Assembly (NCBI RefSeq): GCF_036370855.1 | Contig: NC_088099.1 | Span: 17,513,501 to 17,577,500 of the forward strand | Source: Dromaius novaehollandiae | Lineage: Eukaryota; Chordata; Aves; Casuariiformes; Dromaiidae | Direction of reading: 5' to 3' | DNA: 64,000 nucleotides | Shown here: positions 10,827 through 23,153 of the stretch, piece after piece | Numbering within the stretch: position 1 is the stretch's first letter | Layout of the letters: each line of letters opens with the position of its first letter | Position numbers and translations under genes: made by a program | Notes under the pieces: model-generated | The model's database searches: none | The model's input: only the letters and a program-made list of their open reading frames with translations | What the model was told of the DNA's origin: nothing

Positions 10827-11124
10827 GCAAGATTAATATACTATTGGAGAGCCAGGGCAAGAAAGCTAAGTCAATAAAGTGCAATTGATTGGAAGTCAGG
10901 ACAGCAGGTAAGTAAACACTAATCTGTGTGTGTGATGTTGAGTTTAAAGAGCAGATGTTATTTGAAACCTGTACAGATGCATGGAGTGTATAGGAGGGCA
11001 CTGGCAGCCTCCGTTACCTTACACCCTGCATGCAGAGCAGGAAGGGCTGCATTCTTTGCGTTTAACACAGCCTGAACTTTGAAATCTGAGTCCCAAATAT
11101 TTGCAAGAAAATTGCAGTTAAGGC

Positions 11125-11250
11125 AATGGATTGGGATTTGAAAGGTCTTTCGGTTCTACAGTGTGCAACAAGCTTCTTACAGGACTTGGGGCAAGTCAGT
11201 TCACCTCTTGGGATCTCATTTTCCCATGCTCAGAGGTTGATTCTTCTCCA
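11125..11250 (+). mobile_element. MIR-like CORE-SINE fragment
   Basis: GACTTGGGGCAAGTCAGTTC (11183-11202), then ACCTCTTGGGATCTCATTTTCCC, parallels the MIR segment 'gaccttgggcaagtcacttaacctctctgggcctcagtttcc'. The upstream GGGATTTGAAAGGTC and TGTGCAACAAGC also fit the MIR core. Plus polarity; high divergence. Confidence 0.6.
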
Positions 11251-13344
11251 AATTTATTTCCTTTGCATGTCTTATTTCCAGGGGGGATTAGTACTGAAGT
11301 TTTAGATGAGAAAAACAAGAAGACGAAAACAAGAAATACTAAACCCTAAAACTTCAGAGTCTGAGAGACTTTTTACTTATTTCAAAGCTTTTCAAAGAGC
11401 GCAGCTGGTCATAAAAGTAACAAGCATTTCCAAGCTCAAAGCAAGTCTTTGCCTAAGTATCTGGGTAGCTCTTTGTTACCCAGTTTGTATCCACAAATGT
11501 CAGTCTGGCTGCATCCCTTACACTTACCTTCCATTAGCTGCTCAGTCACTTGAAATAAGGTAGCAGAAGAAATCATGTTTCCAGGAATCATGGCTTGACA
11601 GCTGTTAATTTCCAGATAATGTCCAGAAAGAAGGTTTTATATTCTGGGGGCTGCAACAGAGCCATTTTCCCCAGCATTGGCTGGTCATTAAAATAATTCC
11701 CCTTCCCTTTCTCATCTTGCTATCCTTAAAGTTTTTCCCAAGGATCTCCTTGAAATGGAGTGGTACCCAATGCAATTGCCAGGGTCTCCATAAGACAGAG
11801 ACAGCGAGGGGGTCCCAGTAGATTTAATTATCTAACAGTGCAACTTGCCTACTTTGTAGGCAGGAGCAGGGAAATGCTGTGCTGGGGGCTCCCATAGGCC
11901 ACATACCTGGCACTTTGCTTACACAAGTCTCAGCCAGAGCAGCCTACGTATTTTGCACTTCTGAAAGTGCTTTAACTTAAGAATAAAATACCATTTCATC
12001 TTCTGTCCTGCTGCTCATGTAACTCCATTGTTAACTTACACAGCTATAAAAAACCTCTTAAATAAACAGGTTTTAAGTTCTGCTCCCAAACCAGGCTCAG
12101 TAAGGAGCGAAGACCATGACTCAGGCTCAGTGGCCAATTTGTTGACCCCTGCCTCTGCCTGCATGTCCCCCATGGCTCCCAGGAGCATCCGTCCCATCAT
12201 GCACCATGCGGACAGGACAGCCTGGTGTGCGTCGGCGTGTGATGTGCCGCCCTTGCTGTGGCATGCTGAGATACAGGCCGTATGAACAGGGCATCTCTTG
12301 GATAGGCAACAAGCCATTTGGGGGGGAAAATTGAGAGGTACATCCTTCCACTTTGTAGCTCATGTGGAACTGAGTAAATGGTATACCTGCTGGCCATGCA
12401 TCTCCCAACTCTCCAAAGTCCTCCCAGATGAGTAATTCCCTCCAAAGCTCCCACCGTGGCACTTGGGCGGCTCCCACACAGCTCTGTGGCAGGCCGAGGG
12501 CCTGCTCCGACCCCAGACAGCTCTGGCACTGTCAGCGGTTACCAGTGCAATGAACTCTCTGGGCTGAAGGAGTTTATTTTACAGAATGGCAATACCTGCT
12601 CAGATTCTCTTTTTGAGGTGACGGTGAGCCTTTCCACAAGTCTTTGGAGAGCACAGCCCTAGAGGCAGACAGAGAAGGCAGAGGAGGGCAGGGAGGGGAA
12701 AAGAGGTTATGGAAACTTCACAAGGGGGAGTTTTTGCAGGAGACTGAGCAGACTCTGGTACATCCAAGTACAAGTAAACGGAGCAATGTCAGCCTTGAGT
12801 GCCCTGTTTTGTCTCATGACAGCACCTTCGCAAACATCTCAAACATTTGTTTTCCTTTGTGCAGCCTCACATGCCACAACCCAACACCAACAAATACAAG
12901 CTCTTTACTTTTTAAGTACAGCCTTATGAGGAAATATTGTTACAATGAGCCAGAGCTCAAGCCTGGCATGAAGATAAAAATGAACACAGGAATAGCAGGC
13001 AAATGAGAGTGAGTGCAGAATAGAAATTGCAAGGAGAAGAGAGGCTAGCTATTGCTCAGTTGCAATGGCTCTGAGCAGCCCAGGGAGGAGAACAGGGCTT
13101 TCAATTTCTGAGAAATTCAGAACACCTTGTAGGAATAACTTGCTGTGGAGTTAGTAAAAGGCCTTTTTGGAATCTTTGACTCCCTGGACTGAGACAGACA
13201 TCAAAAATGAGCAAGTAAAGTTTTTCCTCAGGAGCAGTGAAATGTGCTACTGCTGGACCACCACACCTTTGTCAAAAGGAGGAGTCACCATGCAACCGAT
13301 AGGGTCTGTCCTACAGGGCAGGAGCCTTGCAGGGCCCACATGAA
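11251..13344. other. Non-coding block
   Basis: No exon recognised. 12090-12530 is more GC-rich and carries overlapping frames of 60-116 codons on both strands with no domain signature. Confidence 0.55.
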
Positions 13345-13475
13345 ACCTGGGGCCAAGATTTTAAATAATGGCTAGTAGTTCTGAGCTCTTGGATATATAG
13401 CTGCTCTGCTTGACATCTGAACAGGCCTGACTTCAAGGAATAGGTGTTTAACATATTCTGAAATTCACATCTCTT
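13345..13475. mobile_element. Ancient amniote interspersed repeat, family not named
   Basis: GGGGCCAAGATTTTAAATAA, then TGGCTAGTAGTTCTGAG, and later GACATCTGAACAGGCCTGAC and AGGTGTTTAACATATTCTGA, follow the order of a repeat common in turtles and crocodilians. That repeat reads 'ggccaagattttcaaaagtggctagtgatttt ... gacaccttaaaggggcctgattttcag'. This comes from memory, not a search. Confidence 0.4.
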
Positions 13476-14890
13476 TAAAGACATCCCCATTAATTATCCA
13501 AAATTATAAATTATTTTGCATCTCTTCACCTCAGGTCTTAACCTTCTTAGTAGGCTGTAGTGCCAAGGACACCAAAACTGCTTGAGAGAAGTTGCTGATG
13601 GGGACATTGTTTAGCTCCAAAGCCATAGATTTCATTGAATTTAAGGGCAGAAGATCACCAAACCACCTGCAGATATGGCACTTAAGCCAGTAAAATTTTG
13701 CATAGTTACTTGTCACTCAAGCCCATAGGCATGAGTTAGACAAAAGCATTTAAAACCTCAGGAAGCTGAACTATGAATTGCAGCTGGCAGAGATTAGGAT
13801 TCACCCCACAAACAGTGACACCTGATTCCCCTGCAACAGGAGGAGACCAAGCAGCAAAGGCAGGCCCAAAATACCCCAGCAAGTCAGCTAGGCCCTGCAT
13901 GGCTGAGGCAATGTCAGCCTACCTTTGGGGAGAAGTGCCTCACAAGAGCCCCAAAATAGACTCCATGTATGTGAACAGGTAGGACACCAAGCAAGGGAAT
14001 TCTCTGTTCATTTTGTATCCTGTCTCCTCAAGACTTACATTATAAGGATTGTTTCCCATCCCTGTGTCATTCTGTGCTCCCTTCAGAGCCCTCAGCAGTA
14101 TTCCTATATCCCTCTTGAAGTGCAGAGAAGAAAACTGCATTGCACTAGCCTTATCAGGGCTGTGTCAGGAGGTAGAATTGCATCCCGATTTCTCTTTGAT
14201 GGGCCTCCTTGGGACCCTGGTAGGCCCAAGATTTCCCTAAGCCCTTGTTTGGCTCCAGCTCTGCCTTTGAGCTCTTGCTAAGGTCCTGAGAGCTGATGTC
14301 TAAGTGACGATCTCAGTCCTCTAAGTCTCTGCTTGACAAGCCCATGCCTCCCACCCTGGGGTTGTCATCTCTATTTGTGCTCCATTTCTACTTGTGAAAA
14401 GTGAGTGATTTTAAGAAAGGGGAAGCTGAACCACCTAAGCAGTCAGTGCGACTTTTCATCAGCTACAAGTGGTCATGGCTCTCATACTTGTGCAGGAGCA
14501 CAGGGTTCTCCTGAACTTGAACATGAACTGTCACTCTCCTGGAGGGCCTCCGCATGACCCTGGCCTCTCGCGGTTGCAGACTTGGCAGCTGGTGCTAGCT
14601 GGCCCCACCACACAGATCTTTCCCTAAATATTATGTTTTTCAGGGTATTGGTTTTAGCTGTTGTGCTTGGCAGGTTTCCTTCATTGCCTTTAGCAGCAAC
14701 AACTTACTAATAGGAAGGAAAATATGGGTACATTGATGGCTTATTCCAGCCCCGCTACTTTGTCTCCTACACACACATGCCACCACTTACCGCCATGCCC
14801 AGAAATAGGGCCAGGTTGAGAAGTGAGTACTGGTGCTCAAAGCAGCATATTTCTGTATTTCCCTTCTCACAGAACATTTCCAGGATCAGG

Positions 14891-14918
14891 CTTTCTCTCT
14901 CTCTCTTTTTTTTTTTTT
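14891..14918 (+). repeat. 28-base homopyrimidine tract, (CT)n then T13
   Basis: CTTTCTCTCTCTCTC followed by 13 T, with no purine. Confidence 0.95.
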
Positions 14919-16359
14919 GAGAAGAATTGATAATATTCAGCAACTTTCTCATTGGATGAAATGAAGTGTAGGTCAAAGAGTTCAGATTTTCCTGATAGAA
15001 ACAAATACAGATTTTTTTGTCCCTCTTAACACTGAAGCAGGCTGGTATTCCAAAACTTCCACTTATCTGCCAAAAAAGTAGCCACCTTCTCATCAGAGTT
15101 CAGATCTTATGTGCTGCAAATCTGTAAGGATCTGAACAGATATAATGGTTGCTCCTTGTCAAACGTCTGAAAAAACTTGACCTTATTTTCACAATTACTT
15201 TAAATGCTTCAGCCACACAAATACATGGTCAGAAGAAAGAGACACTGAGAGCTAGAGGGAGGTGGGAAGAGAGGGAGAGACAAGATTCATCTTTGTTTCC
15301 TAAAACATCTGTGAATATTAGTTGTCACCACAGCTTTAGGATTCAGGCTGAAGGTTTATAGTGAAGACGTGCAAAATTTCTGCCCTATTCTGAGCAAAAC
15401 ATGCATAAGGAGAAATAAATACATAAATACTCATCTGAGGCATCAGACACTTACCAAGGCCACCCAGTGAGTTGGCTTTAATTCTAGACCGTCTTTCTCT
15501 TCTATATTTGTGCACATTTCATCATGCAGTGCTTGGCTCTAAGGGGGACCATGACTGCTGCACTGATGGCAGCATGAGCCCACTCTTGCTTTGCTCACCG
15601 AGCTTTGTTCCACTCATCTCATCGAGCCACCTCCAGAAACAGCTGGGAAGCTCCTAAGGGTGGAATATTTAGAGCAGGACAGCTCTTCAGCAGGGATGAT
15701 TTCTGAACACAGCGGATGGGCTTCAGCTTACCTAACGTTAATTGATGGAAGGTAACTGGTTAGTAACTAGTCTTTGTTAAATAATTCAGTTTCCACCACA
15801 GTAAGTGAAGAAAAATGGGCACCTGTGAAGGGTGATTTCCCCGTCCTGTCTTCTCTTAGGAGGGACAAGTCACCCTCATGAGTGCTCTCTCCTTCTCCAT
15901 TCTCAGCAGAGGCAGCCCAGGTGGCTTACCCCAGATCTTCATGAGTGCCCACTGGGAGGTGAGATGAATCCCATCCAGAAGGGGCTTTGCAGATGTCAGT
16001 TGGGCACGCTGACAGCTGGGAGGTCAGAGCCTTCAGCTGTTACTTTGTTCTACAAACTTTGGCTCACCTTTTGAGGGTTCCCAGCATAACAAAAAACAAT
16101 GTCATCTCCTGGATTTTACTCTGAAAATGTGGGACTGCACACAAAGGGCTAGTTATTCATTATTCCTCTCAATCTGAGAGCACCCGGTGTGGATTCGCAG
16201 AAGCTGTGGGCTGAGCCCCCTCCCAGGAGCACTGAGACAGAGATGTCCAGCTCCCCTGTTTACACTGCAGCTGCCTCCCAAACAGCATCTAAGCATGCAG
16301 TTGAGACAAGAGCACTTCTTGTACTGGGTGCAATATATACAAGTTACAGGACAATTTCT

Positions 16360-16400
16360 GTCTCCAGGAACTCACAGTCTAAATTAAGACAAGACTGCAA
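16360..16400. mobile_element. Weak CORE-SINE-like trace
   Basis: CTCCAGGAACTCACAGTCTA and AATTAAGACAAGACTG resemble a motif of old amniote SINE-related repeats ('ccaaagagcttacaatctaaatagacaagacag'). A similar trace, CCAAGGGGTTTACAATCTAA, lies at 44289-44308. Support is thin. Confidence 0.22.
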
Positions 16401-17797
16401 CAAGAGATGTCACATGAACTGGGAACAGTGGAAAGCAAGATGGGAAATAGGAACCTTGCTACAATCCCATTCTTCTTTTTTCACACTGCCTTTTTGTTTG
16501 AAGCAAACTTTCCTGTTTTCTTCAATGATATTCCAGCACATCCCACTTCTCTCCTGTTTATCTCTGTCAATATCTGGTGCTTAGATTGCATCTCTAGGTA
16601 CATAATGAATCAACTTCACATATGGTATTAATAACCAGTGGGTATCTGAACAGAGTGGTCGCAAAGAACGTCTGACTGATTGCATTAAAGAAGGACCCCT
16701 GGAACTGAGGTTGCTTTCCAAGATGAACATGTGCAAGACATATCCAAGACAATTCTTTTTCCCATTCCTTCTCATCACATACATATTTTCAGGACTCAAA
16801 GTCTGGACAAGCAGAACATCGCGAGGTCAACCAAGGGAAGATGTAAATCTCTTTAAGTAATTTTTAATGAAAAAAAATATTGAGTTACTCTGAGTGCAAT
16901 AGTTTCTGGGTGGCTAGTTTTAACTTTAGTAATCCATACTTAAAGGGAAATTTTACAGTCTTAATATATTCCAGATGTTCTCCTAGTCCCAGATGAAAGC
17001 TCTGTCGTCGTTTACTGTTAATATTTTTGTCAGCAGTAGAATTTTATTGTAATATCCCATCTTATTTGTAGTCATTATTAGTCATCAGAGAAACTTCCTC
17101 TAAAAGTTAATCTCTGGGTCAGTCCTTGACTGTCCTGTCTCACTGTATTTAATTAAAAACCATTAACTGATTGTTGTGTCCAAAAGTTGTCTGTATAATG
17201 CACATACACAATGACTTTTTACCTGATGAAAACCATTTGCTTCAAGCAGTTAAGACTAAAAACATAAAGTTATACCCTACAGTAACAATAGTTGGCTTTA
17301 TAACAACTCTCTGGTGGAATGAAAACAAGAGATTTGCTTTGAAAATAAACCTCTGTGAACTTGGACCAACAATAAGGGATGTGAAAGTTTACTGCAAAAA
17401 CAAGGAATGCATTTCATGCTGTTAAGCTTTGATCAGATGTTAGTTTCTCACAAGGAGAAGAGTATTTAAACGTGGCAATTTTGATCCTTTATAGTGATCA
17501 GTGGTCTGATTACAGAGGGAAGGGGATTTGAGGGAACACAATAAAGCAGATTATGAAAGCACAAGTCCTCTGTGAGGACCTTCTTTATTCTATGAAAAGC
17601 AGCTAGAAAGTCAGAAAATTGGCACTTCGCAATGGAGTCCATATTATGTTCAGTTAGTAAGCAAGTTGGAAGCTGCTATGTTTTTTTTTCTCACTATCTC
17701 TGAAGATCAACCTGGACTCTGAAAAATTGTCTCATTGTTCCTGCTCTTGCTTCCTCAGCCTTCCTCACAGAACTCTGCAAATGGAGCTGGCCAACAG

Positions 17798-17960
17798 CAG
17801 CTCTGCAAGGAGCGACAGGGACACGCATGCTCTCAACACTGTGGCCAGCTCTGCAGGAGCTCAGGCCAGCTTGAGGCACGGGAACACGCACTCTCCCAAC
17901 ACTGCCCAGTTCTGCAGGAGCTTGGGCCAGCTCCTCAGCACCAGCAGCAGTGTTCTGCTC
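17798..17960 (+). repeat. Imperfect tandem duplication, ~48/61-base units
   Basis: CAGCTCTGCAAGGAGC (17798) recurs as CAGCTCTGCAGGAGC (17846) and CAGTTCTGCAGGAGC (17907). The intervening segments share ACACGCAtgCTCtCAACACT. The second unit carries a ~13-base insertion. The short frames on both strands are by-products. Confidence 0.7.
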
Positions 17961-20900
17961 TCCAGAAAAACAGACTTTCCTGGTTAGAGCAGTGATAGAG
18001 ATTGGTTTTGCTCTCTCCCGAGACATTGCATAGGGACTTGGTGATAATGAAGCATGTCTTTTAGTCCTGGGTTGATTTTTTTTTTGTCTCAATAGGCTAG
18101 GCTATGAACCAACTAATAGTGGTATCTCCAACACATGAGACATCCCCACTTTGGATGCTGTGACTGAAATGTTTTACAGCGGGTCAGAGCATGATGAGAG
18201 CCCATGGAAGTATCCTGAGGCAGCAAAAGGTGGTTGCTCTTTTGGCACAAAGGCTCTGCTGGCCAGCACAGGTCTGGGCTGTGGCATTGCTCCTGCAGCT
18301 GTTTGCATCTCATGTCCCAGCTTTCCTGGAGCAGCTGGTCAGTGGCAGAGCAGGTGAACTGGCTGTGTGTGAACCTGATAGACATGTGAACCTGGACACG
18401 GCTGTTGGACGGTGTGCAGCAGGATCTGTCTGTGCAAGTTGCACACCCTTCACATGTGATTTGGTTGGGAAAACCATCGCTGATATGCTGGAGGCTGTGA
18501 AGGCCGTAACCTCTGTTAATCCTGACAGACCCTGTTGTTGCTGAACCTCATCAACAAGTAGTAAGGGCCTTCTAAAATGACTGCTCTGTGCACCATGCCA
18601 TGGCCTCCAGCAGCTGAGGTTCTCCTGAGAGGGAAAGGATGGCTGCTGGAGTCCTGCACTCCAGTTCATTATCTGGTATTTTTTCTGTTATTAGTGCCTT
18701 CAAGTCTTGACTGGAACCTATTTTGCTCAATGATAGACAAATCCTACTCCAGAGGGGTTTCTACTCCCCAAACCTAGGAAGAAAAGAATATCTAGACAAT
18801 CTGATAAATAGTTGGAGTATGGCCTCTTTGTTAAACTCCATACTTAGAGGTACCTCTGCTAGTGGGAGCTGTAATTGCTGCCTTAAAGCCACCTCTGGAA
18901 TATCTATGTGAGCTGCAGTCAGGACATAAATGGGTAAGAAAATTCCTATTTAAAGCCATGGATGAAAGGTGCAAGAAGGTGGGGGGAGAAGGAAGGAAAT
19001 GCTGTCTACTGAAGCATGACTTTACCAAAAGGGTCTAACTGGGCTGTAATTCCCATATTTGCTCCACCCTCTGTAGCTTGTACTTCTAGTTCTGGAACTG
19101 GGACATCCATGCAACTGCGAAGATCCAGCACTCTGGATAGAAAAATAACACTGGGAGCCAGGATTTATTCCAAGGCCCTTGTTTATACCATCTGGATGAA
19201 TCTGAGCAAATGCAGATTCCTAAAGGGATGTAAAGACTTGTGATAAATGTCCTAGGCCTCTGGTCTTTGAGTGCCTCCTCTTCCTGTGCAGTCAGTGGCA
19301 CCTGGGAGCATAATGAAAGCCTTCCTTGCATTCACAGTTTCCTTGTACATTTACAAATATATTTAGAGAAAGACTTAAAGTGCAAGCCCAAGACTGTTAT
19401 CTGGGCTATCATTATCCAGAGGCAACATTCAGATTACAGCAATAATGAGACCAAAGTTTGTCAGTTTCTTCTGTCTTGCAGCTCCAGCTCTCATCATATC
19501 TTCAGGAGGTGACTACTAGAAAAATGCTATTGGATGAGATAAGCTCTTCACTACGTGAAACTATTCAGAAGAGAAAAATGGAGTCATGACAAAGAAAGGA
19601 AGAGGAAAATATTCTGCAGCTATAGTGTGTGTAATAAGCCTTCATATCTTAGGGGATTAAAGAGGTCACAGCTCAATTGGATGTCATTTGAGATACTAAT
19701 GTACTGTTTCTGCATTTTCTTTCATACAGCCATACTGTATGCTGCTAGCAATATCAGTAAACCGTATCTAATTATGCAGAGTAAAACTGTCTTTGCTGAT
19801 GATATGCTACTGGGTGAATTTCAGTAGGACTTTAATTGGAAGGCAATAGGCCACAATAAGGGGTTTGGGCCTTATATATATACTCACTTCTGCTTTGGCG
19901 TCATTGCCATCATCCAGGCATTGCCATCCCATCTGAGCACAAAACCTCCTACAAAGAGATGAATAATGACTGAAAACACAAAATATACAAAGGACCCACT
20001 TTCGGAAGCAGTCTCTACTGTTTCCTGCTGTTTATGGTTAAGCAAGCCATTGGAAAATCTCATCTCTGGCTACATGGAAATTGCCTGTTAGTGTTTACTA
20101 CTGACTTTAAAAGCCACTAGACTACATACTGTGACACTGAACAGATGAAACCACTACTGGATGCTATACATTGCCCTGTCTTTGAACCGTTTGTGGCTTG
20201 CGATTCCCTAATACTTTTGAAGAGAGGAACTTTCTACCTAGTTGAAACCCATGATGACAATCTTCCTTTTCGTCGTTACCTTCTACACCCCCCTCAGAGT
20301 CTGTGAACCATAGACCACAGACCAGTAACTACTGTTACTTACACTTACCGCAACTCCTTTTACCCCACAGCATGCTCCCAGACCGCGGTCCTCTTTCCAT
20401 CCCTTCAGCCCTCCAGAACATCCTGTATGCTGTCCTCTCTCCTCTGCCAATGCCTATTGTCACCCCGTCAGCTCCACGGCCTTCCAGGGTGGCACCTCAC
20501 TGCCTCTGCACACCCTTGGCACCTCCCAGTCCTACCTGTGCTCCCCAAGTACAACAGCAGTGGCTGACTGGCCCCGTTGATTGGAAATAAGAGACAAAGC
20601 ACCAGACAAATGAGGAAAACCTCTTTATTCAGACGGACCACATTTTTCATAAAGACAATGCATTTTCCTCTTAAATATACATTACTAGTGTCCTTGAAAA
20701 TATAATTTAGGTATCACACACTTCCTTTTGCTATTTAAAATGGCACTTATAGGCAGATTTAATACATTTCAGTACATCTTGGGTTTTTCTCTAATCAGTT
20801 CCCCAAAATGTATGCAGAATTCTCCTCCAGTCTGTTTAGACAAGGAAAATATTCTTTCCATTCCTGCACATCAAGAAGGAAAGGGCATAATAAACTCTAT

Positions 20901-21977
20901 GAATTTTAACAAATTGAAAGAATAAAGCTCTGAAGATAGAGCTTAGACAGCTTCCTAGTCCAATACTCCTGAAATATGCACAACCTTATGGTAATTCACT
21001 TTTAGCCTTTTGTCAACATTTTCTCAGTGAAAGTGTTTGGACAGATTAATGGAATTTTGTTTCATGTGTGCAAAATGTAAAGTCAGGTATTTGAAAGCTA
21101 CCATATACATGGAATGATATCACTTTAAATCTTTTCTGTCCTGACATTATCCTTTTTATATAAGAATTAAATTTAAGACCAAAAATTTGCTGATGGTTTT
21201 TGATCTCTGTTCCTTCTGCATGTGGTGTGAAACATGACAGCCCTCAGTCATCTCTTCAGGAACATTCTTATAATACCTACAATAAGCCCTATGACAATTG
21301 TTGCTCTTCTTACTTATCCATGCAAAATTATTTCTCCAATCATTTTCAACAGTGCGAAGTTCCTTTGTGGTCTTTCTAGGGCATGTATCTGGATGTGCCA
21401 AGGATGTTATCACTGCAGTCACTATCATTGCAACAGGGGAGGAAAACTGAATAACTAAAAGTGCTTAGACCCAACTTAGTTCATCCCAGGTCTGTTTCCT
21501 CTGTATTCCCTGTGTGACGGGCCTTATAACTCCAAGTATCTACTCCATAGTGCCAGCTTTTAACCATAAAAAATACATGTGCCAAAAATCATCTCAGGAC
21601 ACCAAAAGACTGAATATAGTTGCAATTCTTCTTAGTAATCTGGAATTATTTTGAAAACATCACATTCATCTTTTAGCATTTTAGTGATTGCTGAAATCAT
21701 TTCTGGATAAAGTTTAAGAAAATTTAGGTTCCTTTGGCTTAAAGTTGCTGCATAAATCTTAGTTATTTTTGTTTGCTACAAAGTACTACCCTAGTGGCTG
21801 GACGCCTGCGGAGTTCTTCAGCAAAAGGATGCTAGATGCGATTTCTCAGAAGTCCTGTGAAGAGCTGCTGAGTACTTACAACACTGTTCACAGCTGTGTC
21901 TTGCTCTTTACCTCATTCACACAGGTCTTTTCAGTCTTCAGCTCAAGAAGTCCTGATAGAATCTGAGGGAGTTTCCA
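17961..21977. other. Non-coding block
   Basis: No exon or repeat family recognised. On the minus strand an AATAAA (plus-strand TTTATT at about 20624) is followed by a U/GU-rich stretch, but no reading frame supports a gene end there. Confidence 0.5.
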
Positions 21978-22019
21978 CCTTTTCTTTTCTTTTTTTTCTT
22001 TTTTTTCTTTTTTTTTTTT
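21978..22019 (+). repeat. 42-base homopyrimidine tract, (TTTTC)n-like
   Basis: Only C and T from 21978 to 22019, dominated by T with interspersed C. It is followed directly by GGTGAGGGACCC. Confidence 0.95.
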
Positions 22020-23079
22020 GGTGAGGGACCCTTCCCCCTCACAGAAGGACACATTTCTTGTTCCATGTGCAGCCCTCTGTGAGTCCCCTCAGTAGCCCAG
22101 AGGTATCAGCAGCACAGGCACAGACTTCCTCTACTGAGGACAATTTCCAGAGACCTCTCATGAGGTCTCTACCAAGAAACTTCCTGCAGGAAGGAGTTGT
22201 CTTCTCATCATCTTTCAACTCCCAACACTGAGGATTCATTGAACCTTTGCAAGAAAACCTCTTACCAAGTACATGAGGCAAGCATTTACTATTTACATAG
22301 CCAGCCAGAAATTTTCTCCCATGCATACCATTTTCCTACCTGGCTTCCTGCTCCAAAAACAAAGGTCTGCAATATTACCATGTTTTAACTGGCAAAGTCT
22401 CAAGCCCCAGTGATTTTTATCTCAGGTATGAACTCTGTGAAGTCCCAGGGTGATGAAAAATGGAGAGCCCTGTTTTGTTTTTGCTTTGCTATGCAGTTAC
22501 ATTTTGTTAAAATGCTGGGTTTCAGCCAGGTGAGCTCTAACATTGAAAATCCAACTTAATCAGCAGTTATATTGTCTAGTGTTACCCTGTGAAAGTCCAA
22601 TCAGCTCTCCCTTCCCCAATCACGACCCAGGAACGAGATGAAATATTCTCTAGCAAAATTATCAGGTGACCACCCAAACTGATAATCATGAGCTAATCTG
22701 CCAACAAGCAATCTAAACAGACTGAATAACTGCTGAACATGTGCTAGGGACTCTTCCCTCAGAGGAGGCACTGATCTAGATCTCTATCCTCTATTCAGCC
22801 CTCAGGTCTTATGGGATGGGGAGGAAGAGCCTCTTTGAGACCATTACCCTGCTGTCAATCTGGCTGAACTGGCCAACAAGCTGAAAATATGGTGACTGGA
22901 GGAAAGGAAGGGAGTCTGACAGACAGAGTGCAATAACGTGAGCCTCATTTCCTTGGGAAAGTAGGCTCAGCAAAAAGTGTATAGGGCTTATTTTTCTAGA
23001 GGGATTTCTTTCTGCAGCTGCTAGGGGCCTAAAGAGAAACTTTATCTCCCTTGAATTTCTCTTACTTTACAGTTTAGGC
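22020..23079. other. Non-coding block
   Basis: Mixed composition; nothing recognised. Confidence 0.55.
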
Positions 23080-23153
23080 CCTGATTCAACAAAGCACTTC
23101 AGTGCGTATTTAAGTCATATTATACATATGCTTAAGTGATGTGGTGAACCAGG
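23080..23153. mobile_element. Palindromic ancient repeat with ~20-base inverted ends
   Basis: The left arm CCTGATTCAACAAAGCACTT (23080-23099) and right arm AAGTGATGTGGTGAACCAGG (23134-23153) are inverted repeats matching at 16 of 20 positions. The interior contains TAAGTCATAT...CATATGCTTAAG. This fits an old amniote palindromic repeat ('cctgattcagcaaagcacttaagcacatgcttaa...') common in reptile genomes. This copy appears internally shortened. The family name is not certain; the structure is seen directly. Confidence 0.6.

Larger units (their letters stand above)
9298..11124. other. Non-coding block
   Basis: No exon recognised. Short CpG-containing stretches occur near 9905-9960 and 10250-10410 but are too sparse to call islands. 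Confidence 0.55.
13476..17797. other. Non-coding block
   Basis: Unique-looking sequence with a pyrimidine tract (14891-14918) and a weak SINE-like trace (16360-16400). No credible exon; the longest frames are about 130 codons and lie in overlapping registers. Confidence 0.55.
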
